The notes beneath the pieces are model-generated. The model worked only from the letters and a program-made list of their open reading frames with translations, was not told the origin of the DNA and did not search any database. The position numbers and the translations under genes are program-made. Shown here piece after piece: positions 1 through 5,983 of a stretch of DNA of 6,916 nucleotides. How positions within the stretch are numbered: position 1 is the first letter of the stretch; every line of letters begins with the position of its first letter. The DNA lies in the NCBI GenBank assembly GCA_964352225.1, contig CAYGRM010000358.1, positions 1 through 6,916 of the forward strand, read 5' to 3'. The stretch is from CAJQQY01 sp964352225. Its GTDB lineage: Bacteria; Bacteroidota; Bacteroidia; Chitinophagales; Saprospiraceae.

Positions 1-2
1 CG

Positions 3-368
3 GATGCTTACGGAAAAGGAGATAAAAGAAGAGAAGTTCCAGTTTCAAAATTCTTGATAAATTCCCTCAAAATTTGGCTTAACAATCGCACACACGGTTT
101 TATTTTTATTAATACTCGATACAGGAAATTCTCAGCGCGATCTATTCAACTAATTTGCAAGGATTTGAGAGAAGCTGCAGAAATTAAACTTGATGTTACT
201 CCGCATACTTTGCGACACACCAGAGCCACACTACTTGCTGAGGATGGATTGGAAAAAGATTTGTTAGCTAAATTTCTCGGTCACTCGAAAACGGAGACTA
301 CGGAAATTTATACTAATACTGCGAATCTGAAATTGAATGAGAAGTTTCGAAAAATCGAAACAGATTAA
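3..368 (+). CDS. Tyrosine recombinase (phage-integrase family), C-terminal catalytic part, cut by the window edge
   Basis: This is the C-terminal catalytic domain of a tyrosine site-specific recombinase, an enzyme that cuts and rejoins DNA through a phosphotyrosine intermediate. The frame is open from base 3, well before the first possible internal start (TTG at 54), so the true start lies outside the window. Upstream of that TTG the frame reads GKGDKRREVPV, the beta-hairpin that carries the catalytic lysine. Next come the HxxR box HTLRH (204-218), LGH (276-284) and the nucleophile tyrosine in TTEIYTN (codon 309-311). The first catalytic arginine and the N-terminal DNA-binding domain would be to the left and cannot be judged. 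It differs clearly from the second recombinase at 6093-6530, so the two are not recent duplicates. It converges on the large - strand gene across a hairpin terminator. Family assignment is firm; whether it is an integrase, a transposase or a Xer-like resolvase cannot be decided from this part. Confidence 0.9.
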   Translation, partial: DAYGKGDKRREVPVSKFLINSLKIWLNNRTHGFIFINTRYRKFSARSIQLICKDLREAAEIKLDVTPHTLRHTRATLLAEDGLEKDLLAKFLGHSKTETTEIYTNTANLKLNEKFRKIETD

Positions 369-399
369 CTATATTTACAACTAAGAGAGCGTTTAAACG

Positions 400-436
400 A
401 TGCCTTACGTCTTTAGAGATGTAGGGCATTTGTTTT
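400..436 (+). terminator. Hairpin terminator between convergent genes
   Basis: A 12-bp stem (400-411 with 418-429, two G-T wobbles, loop TTTAGA) starts 32 bases after the recombinase stop and runs into TTTGTTTT. This is the layout of a Rho-independent terminator on the + strand. On the - strand the same hairpin lies about 60 bases after the stop of the large secreted protein, but with a weaker T tract, so it probably serves both convergent genes. A 10-bp palindrome CGTTTAAACG (390-399) abuts it. Confidence 0.7.
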
Positions 437-490
437 GAGCAACACTTTTCTATTTTACACTTTGGTAGCTATGAGCAAAAATTCCCATCA

Positions 491-3400
491 TCAAAGCACT
501 ATTAATTTTTTTGCGATCATTTGATTCCCCGCCTGCAAAGAGATATAGTATACTCCAGGTAATAAATTACTGAATGATTCTTGTGATTTAGAGGAACCAC
601 CTATTGGTGCTTTAATTATATTTATAAGTTGTCCCATAGAATTAAAAATTCTAATCTTCCAATCTGTTTGTTTCTTTAAGTCAAACTCAACATAAACCTG
701 GTCAGAGGAAGGATTTGGATAAATATTAAAATTCCAATTAATTGGAATATTTACATTCTTAACAATTTCAGGATATTCTGAAACCATAATATTAACCGTA
801 CTATTTGTAACGATTGGAGGATTGAAATCGAAGAATATATTTGCTGAATTAATAATAGGTGTATTCTCCAATAAATTATCGTTTGGTTGTATTCGATATT
901 TCACAAAGCCATGACTAAGCATTTCATTTGTAGAACTATCAGGAAGCAATATATTGTCAAAAGAAAATAACAACTTCCCATTTTCATTCAAATTGACATT
1001 GTAGGGATGGCTTGAAGCAATAGGTTGAAAAGTGCTCCAATTTAAATTAGGATCTAAATAATCCGAAATTTCAATATTAAAGGCTGTATCTGTTCCTGTA
1101 TTTTGAAACCTGATTGTATATTCTAAATCTTCGAAGAATAGCGTGTAATTAATATCCCCTGGAAAATCAGGTAATACCAATTTATCATTTGGATCATAAG
1201 CACAGTTTATCTGAGATTTAAATAAAGAGGCTCCTTCAAAGATAGTCCCCCCTTGATCATCCAATAAAGAAATAGTAGAATTTAATTTTATGGAATCTCC
1301 TAAAAAATCGACTCCAGCTATTTCAAAAAACAACTTTATGTCCTTAGAATAAGTGGGAGTCAAATCATTAAAATTCCAAAATAAAGTGTTGTTTTCAATA
1401 AGATCGGGCATTGGATCTGAGCTAATAAAATTGACCAAATTATCTAATTCTAAACCTACAATTCCATCCGCTTCTAGGGTTCCTGTATTTTTATACGATA
1501 ACCAAAAAGGTACTGTAAATCCACATCTGGTAGGACTTGACGTTAAGTCAGTTTGAACTTCAGAAATATCGCTTATAGGAATCAGTCCAAAATTAGGTTC
1601 ACTAATTCCTATACTATCAGGAACATCAAATACAAGATTTTGATTAGTGGAAAGTTGCCATAAAGAACTAGGGAAACAGGTTAAATAATAAAGTCCAGTA
1701 TCTACTGCAAAATTAAAAGTTCCATCGCTTTGGCTCCAAGAAGAAATAACATCAGGTTGTATGGATACTTTTTGTTCTTTTAATCCAATTTCATTGGGGT
1801 CTGCAATTCCATTGTTATTTTCATCCCAAAAAATATTCCCTGTAATTTGAGGCGTATTCTCAAAATTTTCAAACCATACTATACCTCCATTCATACTTCC
1901 CAATATATCTAAATCACCATCTTCATCTAAATCTGAGGAAATCAAGTGTCCGACAAAAAGAAAACTATCAGATACTGTAAGTGAATTACCAAAATTACCT
2001 TGACCATCTAAATTCTCAAGCCAATATAGTTGTCCATTTCCATTATCTCCATTTGAATAAAGTATATCTATATCTCCATCATTATCTAAATCTGGGGAAA
2101 CCATAGATAGAATATTATCACTATTGTTGGTCAATACTATTTCATTATCAAAATTTCCAGAACCTAAATTCTTCAAATATATAAGTTTCTCTCCTTCCAA
2201 AAATAAGACGATATCTATTTTATCATCACTATTATAATCAGCAAAATTAATTCTCTCTAAAGTAGTAGAATGTTGAAAAATAAGATGCTCTGAAATAAAA
2301 TTTCCTAAGCCATCATTTTCAAACCAATACAAGGTACCATTCCCTGCATGGTTACAAGTGATTACATCGGAATCACCATCTTGATCTAAATCGTATGCAA
2401 AAACATAACGAACACCCCCTACATTTGTACTTATGATATTTTCTAAACCGACATTATTTGTTCCATCAATTTTTTCATACCATGCAATTTTTTGATCAAA
2501 AGTGGAAGCTGAAATTAAATCCTCATCTCCATCATTATCAAGGTCAGAAAGAACAATAGAAACAGGATTTAAGGCAGTTGAAATCAATGTAGACGAAGAT
2601 GCAAAATTTCCCAAACCGTCTAAATTTTCATGAAAAACAATACTATTATTGTAGGCTAATAAAAGGTCGATATCATTATCGTTATCAAAATCTGTTGCTG
2701 TTAATGATTCAGGGTTTCCAGAATATTGGGCAACTATTTTTACATTTCTAAATTTATTTTCATCATCAGTATTTTCATACCAAAATATCCTATCATCTCC
2801 TTGAAAACTAACAATCGGATCTAAATCACCATCACCGTCAAAATCTGCTACAGTCGCTGATCTAACTGCATAATCACTTACTATTATCTGATTCGTTGAT
2901 CCAAAATCTCCCATGTTATCTAAGTTAAAATACGACCCTATTTCTCGTTCTGAGGCTACTAAAATATCAAGATCGCTATCACCATCAAGATCGGAAGCAT
3001 CAATATAAAATACATCCTTAAAAGAACCCACAATTGATTCTTCAGCAAAATCTCCAAGTCCATCTATATTTTCATACCAAACTATTTTATCATTAAATCC
3101 TAAAGCACAAATAATATCTAAGTCATTATCTCCATCAAAGTCAAATATTGAAAGTTCTCTTTTATCTGAAGAAGATTCACTAACCAATAATTTAGAACTA
3201 AAAAACCCTAATCCATCTTCATTTCTATACCAAGCTATCTCATCTTCTATAGAAGAACTATAAACCAAATCATTATCACCGTCATTATCCATATCCGCAA
3301 TTTCAAAAGTTAGGCTAAATGTTAAATCACTATCAATAATATTTTCTGATCCATAACCTCCAAGTCCATCTAAATTTTTTAGCCATGCAAATTTATTATC

Positions 3401-4036
3401 TGTGTTAGAATAGTATACAATATCCAATAACCCATCAGTATCTATATCATGAACTTCGACCCAAGTAATACCTCCATCCTCAAGAAGTAAATTCATATCA
3501 CTAAAAACTGCCTGACCTCCAATATTTTCCATCCAAAAAAGACCTGTATTAGAATCAGTTATGATATCTTGATGCCCATCTCCATTTATGTCAGAAATAA
3601 AGATATTATTTGAATGACGAAGGTCTGAAGCTATAATCTTTTTCTCGCTAAATAAACCTGCACTATTTAGATTCTCAAACCAAACTAACTCATAGTAAGT
3701 TGTAAAACCTATACTAAGAAGGCTAATAATATCTTGATCACCATCATTATCTATATCAAATGCTATAATATACTCTGCCCTTGAAGAGGAGGCAGAAGAA
3801 GATATATATTCTACAGAACCATAATTGCCCAATCCATCTAGATTTTCAAACCATATAATTTCATGTCTAAAATCTAAACCGCCTATGATATCTAAATCAC
3901 CATCATTATCCAAGTCCGAAGTAGTTATAGATTGAAGGTCGTGTATAATAGGAGCTATATGTTGAGTCGCAGATAATTGTCCAAAAATAAAAATAGGAAT
4001 TACTAAAATAAAAAAAAGGGAGTAAATTGATTTCAT
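491..4036 (-). CDS. Secreted FG-GAP/VCBS-repeat protein with T9SS type A C-terminal sorting domain
   Basis: This encodes a large exported protein of 1181 residues, probably surface-attached or released by the type IX secretion system. Residues 1-19 form a Sec signal peptide (MKSIYS, a hydrophobic run, then FG before Q20). Fourteen repeats follow between about residues 41 and 712, spaced about 51 residues. Each has a DxDxDGDxD calcium-binding loop and most have a WFENLDGLGNF-like strand, as in FG-GAP_3/VCBS repeats that build beta-propellers. The loops at repeats 3, 4, 6, 7, 9 and 12 are degenerate. About 730-800 is an SdrD_B/Cna-B-like module (GNIFWDENNNGIADPNE). About 945-1085 begins with DPNDK and contains YTIRFQNTGTDTAFN and FDFNPPIVTN, typical of DUF7619. 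About 1104-1181 is the T9SS sorting domain (IYPNPSSDQVYVEF, ending in KKLIVL). The ATG at 4034-4036 gives the signal peptide directly, and the upstream sequence is A-rich, as is usual for Bacteroidota ribosome sites. No catalytic domain is visible, so adhesion or scaffolding is inferred, not shown. The gene is monocistronic here. Confidence 0.95.
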   Translation of the reverse strand: MKSIYSLFFILVIPIFIFGQLSATQHIAPIIHDLQSITTSDLDNDGDLDIIGGLDFRHEIIWFENLDGLGNYGSVEYISSSASSSRAEYIIAFDIDNDGDQDIISLLSIGFTTYYELVWFENLNSAGLFSEKKIIASDLRHSNNIFISDINGDGHQDIITDSNTGLFWMENIGGQAVFSDMNLLLEDGGITWVEVHDIDTDGLLDIVYYSNTDNKFAWLKNLDGLGGYGSENIIDSDLTFSLTFEIADMDNDGDNDLVYSSSIEDEIAWYRNEDGLGFFSSKLLVSESSSDKRELSIFDFDGDNDLDIICALGFNDKIVWYENIDGLGDFAEESIVGSFKDVFYIDASDLDGDSDLDILVASEREIGSYFNLDNMGDFGSTNQIIVSDYAVRSATVADFDGDGDLDPIVSFQGDDRIFWYENTDDENKFRNVKIVAQYSGNPESLTATDFDNDNDIDLLLAYNNSIVFHENLDGLGNFASSSTLISTALNPVSIVLSDLDNDGDEDLISASTFDQKIAWYEKIDGTNNVGLENIISTNVGGVRYVFAYDLDQDGDSDVITCNHAGNGTLYWFENDGLGNFISEHLIFQHSTTLERINFADYNSDDKIDIVLFLEGEKLIYLKNLGSGNFDNEIVLTNNSDNILSMVSPDLDNDGDIDILYSNGDNGNGQLYWLENLDGQGNFGNSLTVSDSFLFVGHLISSDLDEDGDLDILGSMNGGIVWFENFENTPQITGNIFWDENNNGIADPNEIGLKEQKVSIQPDVISSWSQSDGTFNFAVDTGLYYLTCFPSSLWQLSTNQNLVFDVPDSIGISEPNFGLIPISDISEVQTDLTSSPTRCGFTVPFWLSYKNTGTLEADGIVGLELDNLVNFISSDPMPDLIENNTLFWNFNDLTPTYSKDIKLFFEIAGVDFLGDSIKLNSTISLLDDQGGTIFEGASLFKSQINCAYDPNDKLVLPDFPGDINYTLFFEDLEYTIRFQNTGTDTAFNIEISDYLDPNLNWSTFQPIASSHPYNVNLNENGKLLFSFDNILLPDSSTNEMLSHGFVKYRIQPNDNLLENTPIINSANIFFDFNPPIVTNSTVNIMVSEYPEIVKNVNIPINWNFNIYPNPSSDQVYVEFDLKKQTDWKIRIFNSMGQLINIIKAPIGGSSKSQESFSNLLPGVYYISLQAGNQMIAKKLIVL

Positions 4037-4080
4037 CGGTATTATTTTTTGTTGAAAGAAGAAAGGTTGTATAAAATAAT

Positions 4081-4098
4081 CTAAAACTAAAACTAAAA
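4081..4098. repeat. Three tandem CTAAAA hexamers in the 5' flank of the secreted-protein gene
   Basis: CTAAAA occurs three times in a row, 45 to 62 bases before the start codon of the - strand gene (read as TTTTAG on that strand). It lies where a promoter could be, and TAGTTTTAG only loosely resembles the Bacteroidota -7 box TAnnTTTG. No promoter is called with confidence. Confidence 0.45.
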
Positions 4099-4129
4099 TT
4101 TTAAATTTAACAATAAGGAAGATAAAATT

Positions 4130-4150
4130 TTTTATTGATTATCAATAAAA
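4130..4150. promoter_or_regulatory. 21-nt perfect dyad upstream of the secreted-protein gene
   Basis: The ten bases TTTTATTGAT (4130-4139) and ATCAATAAAA (4141-4150) are exact reverse complements around a single central T. The one-base centre disfavours an RNA hairpin and suits a dimeric DNA-binding protein better. The site lies about 95-115 bases upstream of the start codon of the - strand gene, at operator or activator distance. The AT-only composition weakens the case. No regulator is encoded in the window. Confidence 0.4.
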
Positions 4151-4243
4151 TCACATTTTAAGTAGAGTATTCATTCAACGGTGTCTATTTACCCCTGCTG
4201 TCCAATACAAACCAGACCAACCATTAAAAGGAAAACTGCTCGT

Positions 4244-4260
4244 GTTGACATAATGTCAAC
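4244..4260. repeat. 17-nt dyad of arm A
   Basis: GTTGACAT-A-ATGTCAAC is a perfect 8+1+8 dyad. The corresponding site of arm B (6102-6118) is also a perfect 8+1+8 dyad but with a different sequence, GTGAACTT-T-AAGTTCAC. Three base pairs have changed with both partners substituted. The flanks in both copies extend the stem imperfectly outward (GC-rich TGC/GCA ends). Confidence 0.75.
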
Positions 4261-4309
4261 ATACGGCAAAGGTAACGGATTTCATCCGCCAGTCTACAAG
4301 TCCATGGGG

Positions 4310-4363
4310 ACAAAAACAACAAAACCGCAAACAGTTTCCTGTTTGCGGTTTTGTTGTTTTTGT
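4310..4363 (+). terminator. 25-bp perfect hairpin at the inner end of arm A, terminator-like
   Basis: Bases 4310-4334 pair without mismatch with 4339-4363 around the loop TTTC. The apex is CAAACAG-TTTC-CTGTTTG, and the 3' arm is T-rich and runs on into TTTT. It looks like a strong intrinsic terminator in the + direction, yet no + strand gene lies before it. Arm B has a shorter, imperfect version (6012-6037), so it may be a structural part of the repeat rather than a gene terminator. Confidence 0.65.
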
Positions 4364-4451
4364 TTTCGAAAAAATCCTAACGGTTTGCTTGTACTTAACA
4401 TAAATATATTTATCGGCTTTTTATAACAACATACACACGTATAGTAAAGCA

Positions 4452-4499
4452 TGCCCAAAAATTTGAATCCGCAGCGATTCGCTCTACCGACTGATAAGA
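4452..4499 (-). other. tRNA-like or hairpin remnant
   Basis: Read on the - strand, 4496-4481 gives TATCAGTCGGTAGAGC, which matches the D-arm consensus of many tRNAs (GCTCAGTCGGTAGAGC) except in the 5' stem. A T-loop-like TTCAAAT follows at 4467-4461. The anticodon arm is absent and neither stem pairs well, so this is not a working tRNA. The same bases also form a GAATC-CGCAGC-GATTC hairpin (4465-4480) preceded on the - strand by GTAG, the foot motif of REP elements. Either reading is tentative. Confidence 0.3.
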
Positions 4500-4534
4500 C
4501 AGATTTTAAAAACAATACTCTTACAAAATAGTGG

Positions 4535-4731
4535 AGAGGGAACAATTTCTATTTCTGCCAAACTATATGTATTTAGGTATTACTCATTTCATCCTTCAAA
4601 TAGAACAATACAATTCAGAATTTTGATGGAGTTGTACTCTATATCCACTATTTCAAAATCATTGGAGATTAGTTTTTTTGGTGCATCCTGTTTTTTATTT
4701 TTCCTATAGAAACCAGAGGTTCCTGATCCAC
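4535..4731. other. Non-coding stretch with nothing recognised
   Basis: AT-rich intergenic sequence between the inner end of arm A and the hairpin behind the zinc-finger gene. Frames are short on both strands and I see no RNA gene or promoter that I can support. Its left border (4508-4528) is a 21-nt direct repeat of 6762-6782. Confidence 0.5.
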
Positions 4732-4762
4732 TAGACATTAGCCGCAGGTTTGACGCCAGCGG
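4732..4762 (-). repeat. REP-like hairpin directly after the zinc-finger gene
   Basis: CCGCAGG (4742-4748) and CCAGCGG (4756-4762) form a 7-bp stem with one central T-T mismatch around the loop TTTGACG. It sits one base past the stop codon of the - strand gene and is GC-rich in an AT-rich setting. On the - strand it is followed by CTAAT and GTCTA (4736-4732). There is no T tract, so it is not a classical intrinsic terminator. The order hairpin, short linker, GTCTA recalls the arrangement in arms A and B. Confidence 0.45.
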
Positions 4763-4763
4763 T

Positions 4764-5387
4764 TTAAATTATGTTGTTTTTTCTTAATATTATTTTATTC
4801 GCTATTACATCCGGATGCTCCTTTTCGGCATTATGAAATATATTTTCTCCAAAATTTTCATTACGATTTTTAGGGGGCTGATTAGTAGGTATAGAGGATT
4901 GTGTCATTTTTTTTAAAAAAATATCAGTCGAAATGGGAGATTCGCTTGGCGATTTTCCATTTATTTTAATTTGATCTGCTGAAATCGCCAATTGATTTTG
5001 TACTGACAAATTGGGAGTAGTAACCTCATAGCTCTTTAGATTTAAACATCGATAAATAGAGTATAAAATAGCTACTACGCCAAAAAATCCAGCCCCAATT
5101 AGCATCCTGATTTTCCAATTAAAAGGAGGCGTTTTTTTCGTTTCCAAAACAGGGTTGTTATGATTGATGGTTATTGGAGATTCTTGCTTTTCTATTTCTT
5201 TTGGTGAAAAGTCTCTATTCAAAGTAAGGTGTGTTTTTTCAACTTCGAGTAAACTCAACCGACGTAGTCTAGCTCTTTCGTTATTAAATCTCACTTTACA
5301 AAAATAAGTGCAGTAGGCTTGATTCAATCTTCTTGCATGAAAATCTTTTCCACAATGTGGACATTTTTTAGAATATGCTGTGTTCAT
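4764..5387 (-). CDS. Small zinc-finger, single-pass membrane protein of unknown function
   Basis: The 207-residue product is not one I recognise as a named family. Its N-terminus holds a four-cysteine zinc-binding motif, C9-x2-C12-x13-C26-x3-C30 (CPHCGKDFHARR ... YCTYFCKVRFNN), a common type in short Bacteroidota proteins. A basic stretch ERARLRR follows. Residues about 95-113 (MLIGAGFFGVVAILYSIY) form one hydrophobic membrane segment with basic residues just before it (WKIR). The last 90 or so residues are polar, rich in N, S, P and K, and probably disordered. The likely topology is a cytoplasmic zinc finger with an exported tail, but this is inferred. The ATG at 5385-5387 gives the zinc motif immediately and no better upstream start is seen. 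The gene stands alone inside the inverted-repeat block, which suggests a cargo gene. Two copies of AAATTCGAATTATTC lie upstream as possible control sites. Confidence 0.75.
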   Translation of the reverse strand: MNTAYSKKCPHCGKDFHARRLNQAYCTYFCKVRFNNERARLRRLSLLEVEKTHLTLNRDFSPKEIEKQESPITINHNNPVLETKKTPPFNWKIRMLIGAGFFGVVAILYSIYRCLNLKSYEVTTPNLSVQNQLAISADQIKINGKSPSESPISTDIFLKKMTQSSIPTNQPPKNRNENFGENIFHNAEKEHPDVIANKIILRKNNII

Positions 5388-5409
5388 ATGGTTTTATTTA
5401 GCAATAAAA

Positions 5410-5470
5410 AAATTCGAATTATTCGAATAACTCTTTATAAATAAAGGAAAACTTTAAATTCGAATTATTC
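5410..5470. promoter_or_regulatory. Paired 15-bp direct repeats upstream of the zinc-finger gene
   Basis: AAATTCGAATTATTC occurs at 5410-5424 and again at 5456-5470, 46 bases apart. The first copy continues into a second TTCGAA, giving TTCGAATTATTCGAA at 5413-5427, and ATTCGAAT is itself a palindrome. The pair lies 23 to 83 bases before the start codon of the - strand gene, where an operator would be expected. No -7/-33 promoter boxes can be assigned with confidence. Confidence 0.45.
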
Positions 5471-5538
5471 ATATACAATATAATGTTTTTGAAATGTAGC
5501 GTCTCGGACTTTAGCTGATTTTGGAGGGTATTTACTTA

Positions 5539-5558
5539 TTGACTTGTAAATCAGTCAA
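5539..5558. repeat. Small inverted repeat in the 5' region of the zinc-finger gene
   Basis: TTGACT (5539-5544) and AGTCAA (5553-5558) form a 6-bp stem around TGTAAATC. The word AAATCAGTCA within it (5549-5558) recurs about 54 bases on (AAATCAGTCATT near 5602). This is a weak structure, recorded because the surrounding 5471-5635 holds no gene. Confidence 0.3.
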
Positions 5559-5635
5559 AATTTATTTGTTACTGATGCGAATCAATAGTTGGAAATTTAT
5601 AAAATCAGTCATTCATAAAACAGATATGTAGGTAG

Positions 5636-5930
5636 GGCAACTAATCGTGTAAAATCCGCCAGAATTTTAACGTTGCCAGACTGGACAAAACCTATTAGAA
5701 ATAGACCAAGCTTATACCTTGATTCTCAATGAGTTATAAACTTTGAAACAAGATGGACAGAACAAGTGTTTTTGGCTACTCATAAAATTCTTTAATTTGC
5801 TATCTAATAATATTGCACTTACAGAGTGTTTGCATACTGTGATGGAACTCCTTCACGCTTCAAATTGGGCTAAAATCACTAAAAAATACCAAGTGTTAAT
5901 TTATTGGCGGATTTTACACGATTGGTTGCC
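5636..5930. mobile_element. 295-bp MITE-like element with 26-bp terminal inverted repeats
   Basis: Bases 5636-5661 match the reverse complement of 5905-5930 at 25 of 26 positions (begins GGCAAC[T/C]AATCGTGTA, ends AAATCCGCCA). The only difference is T versus C at position 7. Weaker similarity continues on both sides. The inside holds no intact transposase. A 66-codon + strand frame (5743-5943) runs past the right repeat and starts with TTG, so it is probably not a gene. A - strand stretch encoding HLFCPSC could be a scrap of a zinc-finger transposase start, but it stops after about 23 codons. No target-site duplication is visible next to either end. This suits an internally deleted insertion sequence or a MITE dependent on a transposase elsewhere. 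The family is not recognised. Confidence 0.7.
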
Positions 5931-5983
5931 GAACCTCCAATAGAATTAAAGATGTGGAAGAATAGTTTTTTTCTTTTTTTAAC

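Larger units (their letters stand above)
4188..4383 (+). repeat. Long inverted repeat, arm A (structured)
   Basis: This arm matches the reverse complement of 5984-6173. By hand alignment the core (4188 to about 4354) has about 33 mismatches and two single-base gaps over 167 columns, roughly 79% identity. Similarity then weakens to about 4383. From the outer end inward it holds TTTACCCCTGCTGTC, a 17-nt dyad (4244-4260), a GTAA + CGGAT-TTC-ATCCG hairpin (4272-4288), the best-conserved block CAGTCTACAAGTCCAT (4290-4305), a GTCC-ATGG-GGAC hairpin (4300-4311), and a 25-bp perfect hairpin (4310-4363). It could be one end of a mobile element, one copy of a dispersed folded repeat (REP/BIME-like), or a structured RNA. 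A 20-codon frame on the - strand (ATG at 4256, stop ending at 4194) reads like a hydrophobic leader, but arm B does not preserve its start or stop, so I do not call it a gene. Confidence 0.8.

Noticed and set aside
1353..1556. 67-codon + strand frame inside the large secreted-protein gene
   Set aside because: Antisense shadow of a clearly coding region with SdrD_B/DUF7619-type domains.
4194..4256. Possible 20-residue hydrophobic peptide on the - strand (MSTRAVFLLMVG..., stop after QQG)
   Set aside because: Arm B carries the same stretch but lacks the ATG and the stop, and substitutions do not favour silent positions. The ATG lies inside the 17-nt dyad, which already explains the conservation.
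4244..4260. Integron attC site
   Set aside because: The folded, covarying dyad recalls attC, but I cannot place the GTTRRRY/RYYYAAC core sites with proper spacing, and neither recombinase fragment shows the integron-specific insertion.
4400..4413. 14-nt palindrome ATAAATATATTTAT
   Set aside because: Made only of A and T in an AT-rich region, so expected by chance.
4181..4545. Overlapping open frames on both strands (81 and 83 codons) across arm A and the 25-bp hairpin
   Set aside because: They run through the inverted repeat and the hairpin, start with GTG or without a convincing ribosome site, and resemble no protein family.
5743..5943. 66-codon + strand frame inside the MITE-like element
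   Set aside because: It starts with TTG, includes the whole right terminal repeat as coding sequence and resembles no known protein. Most likely chance.
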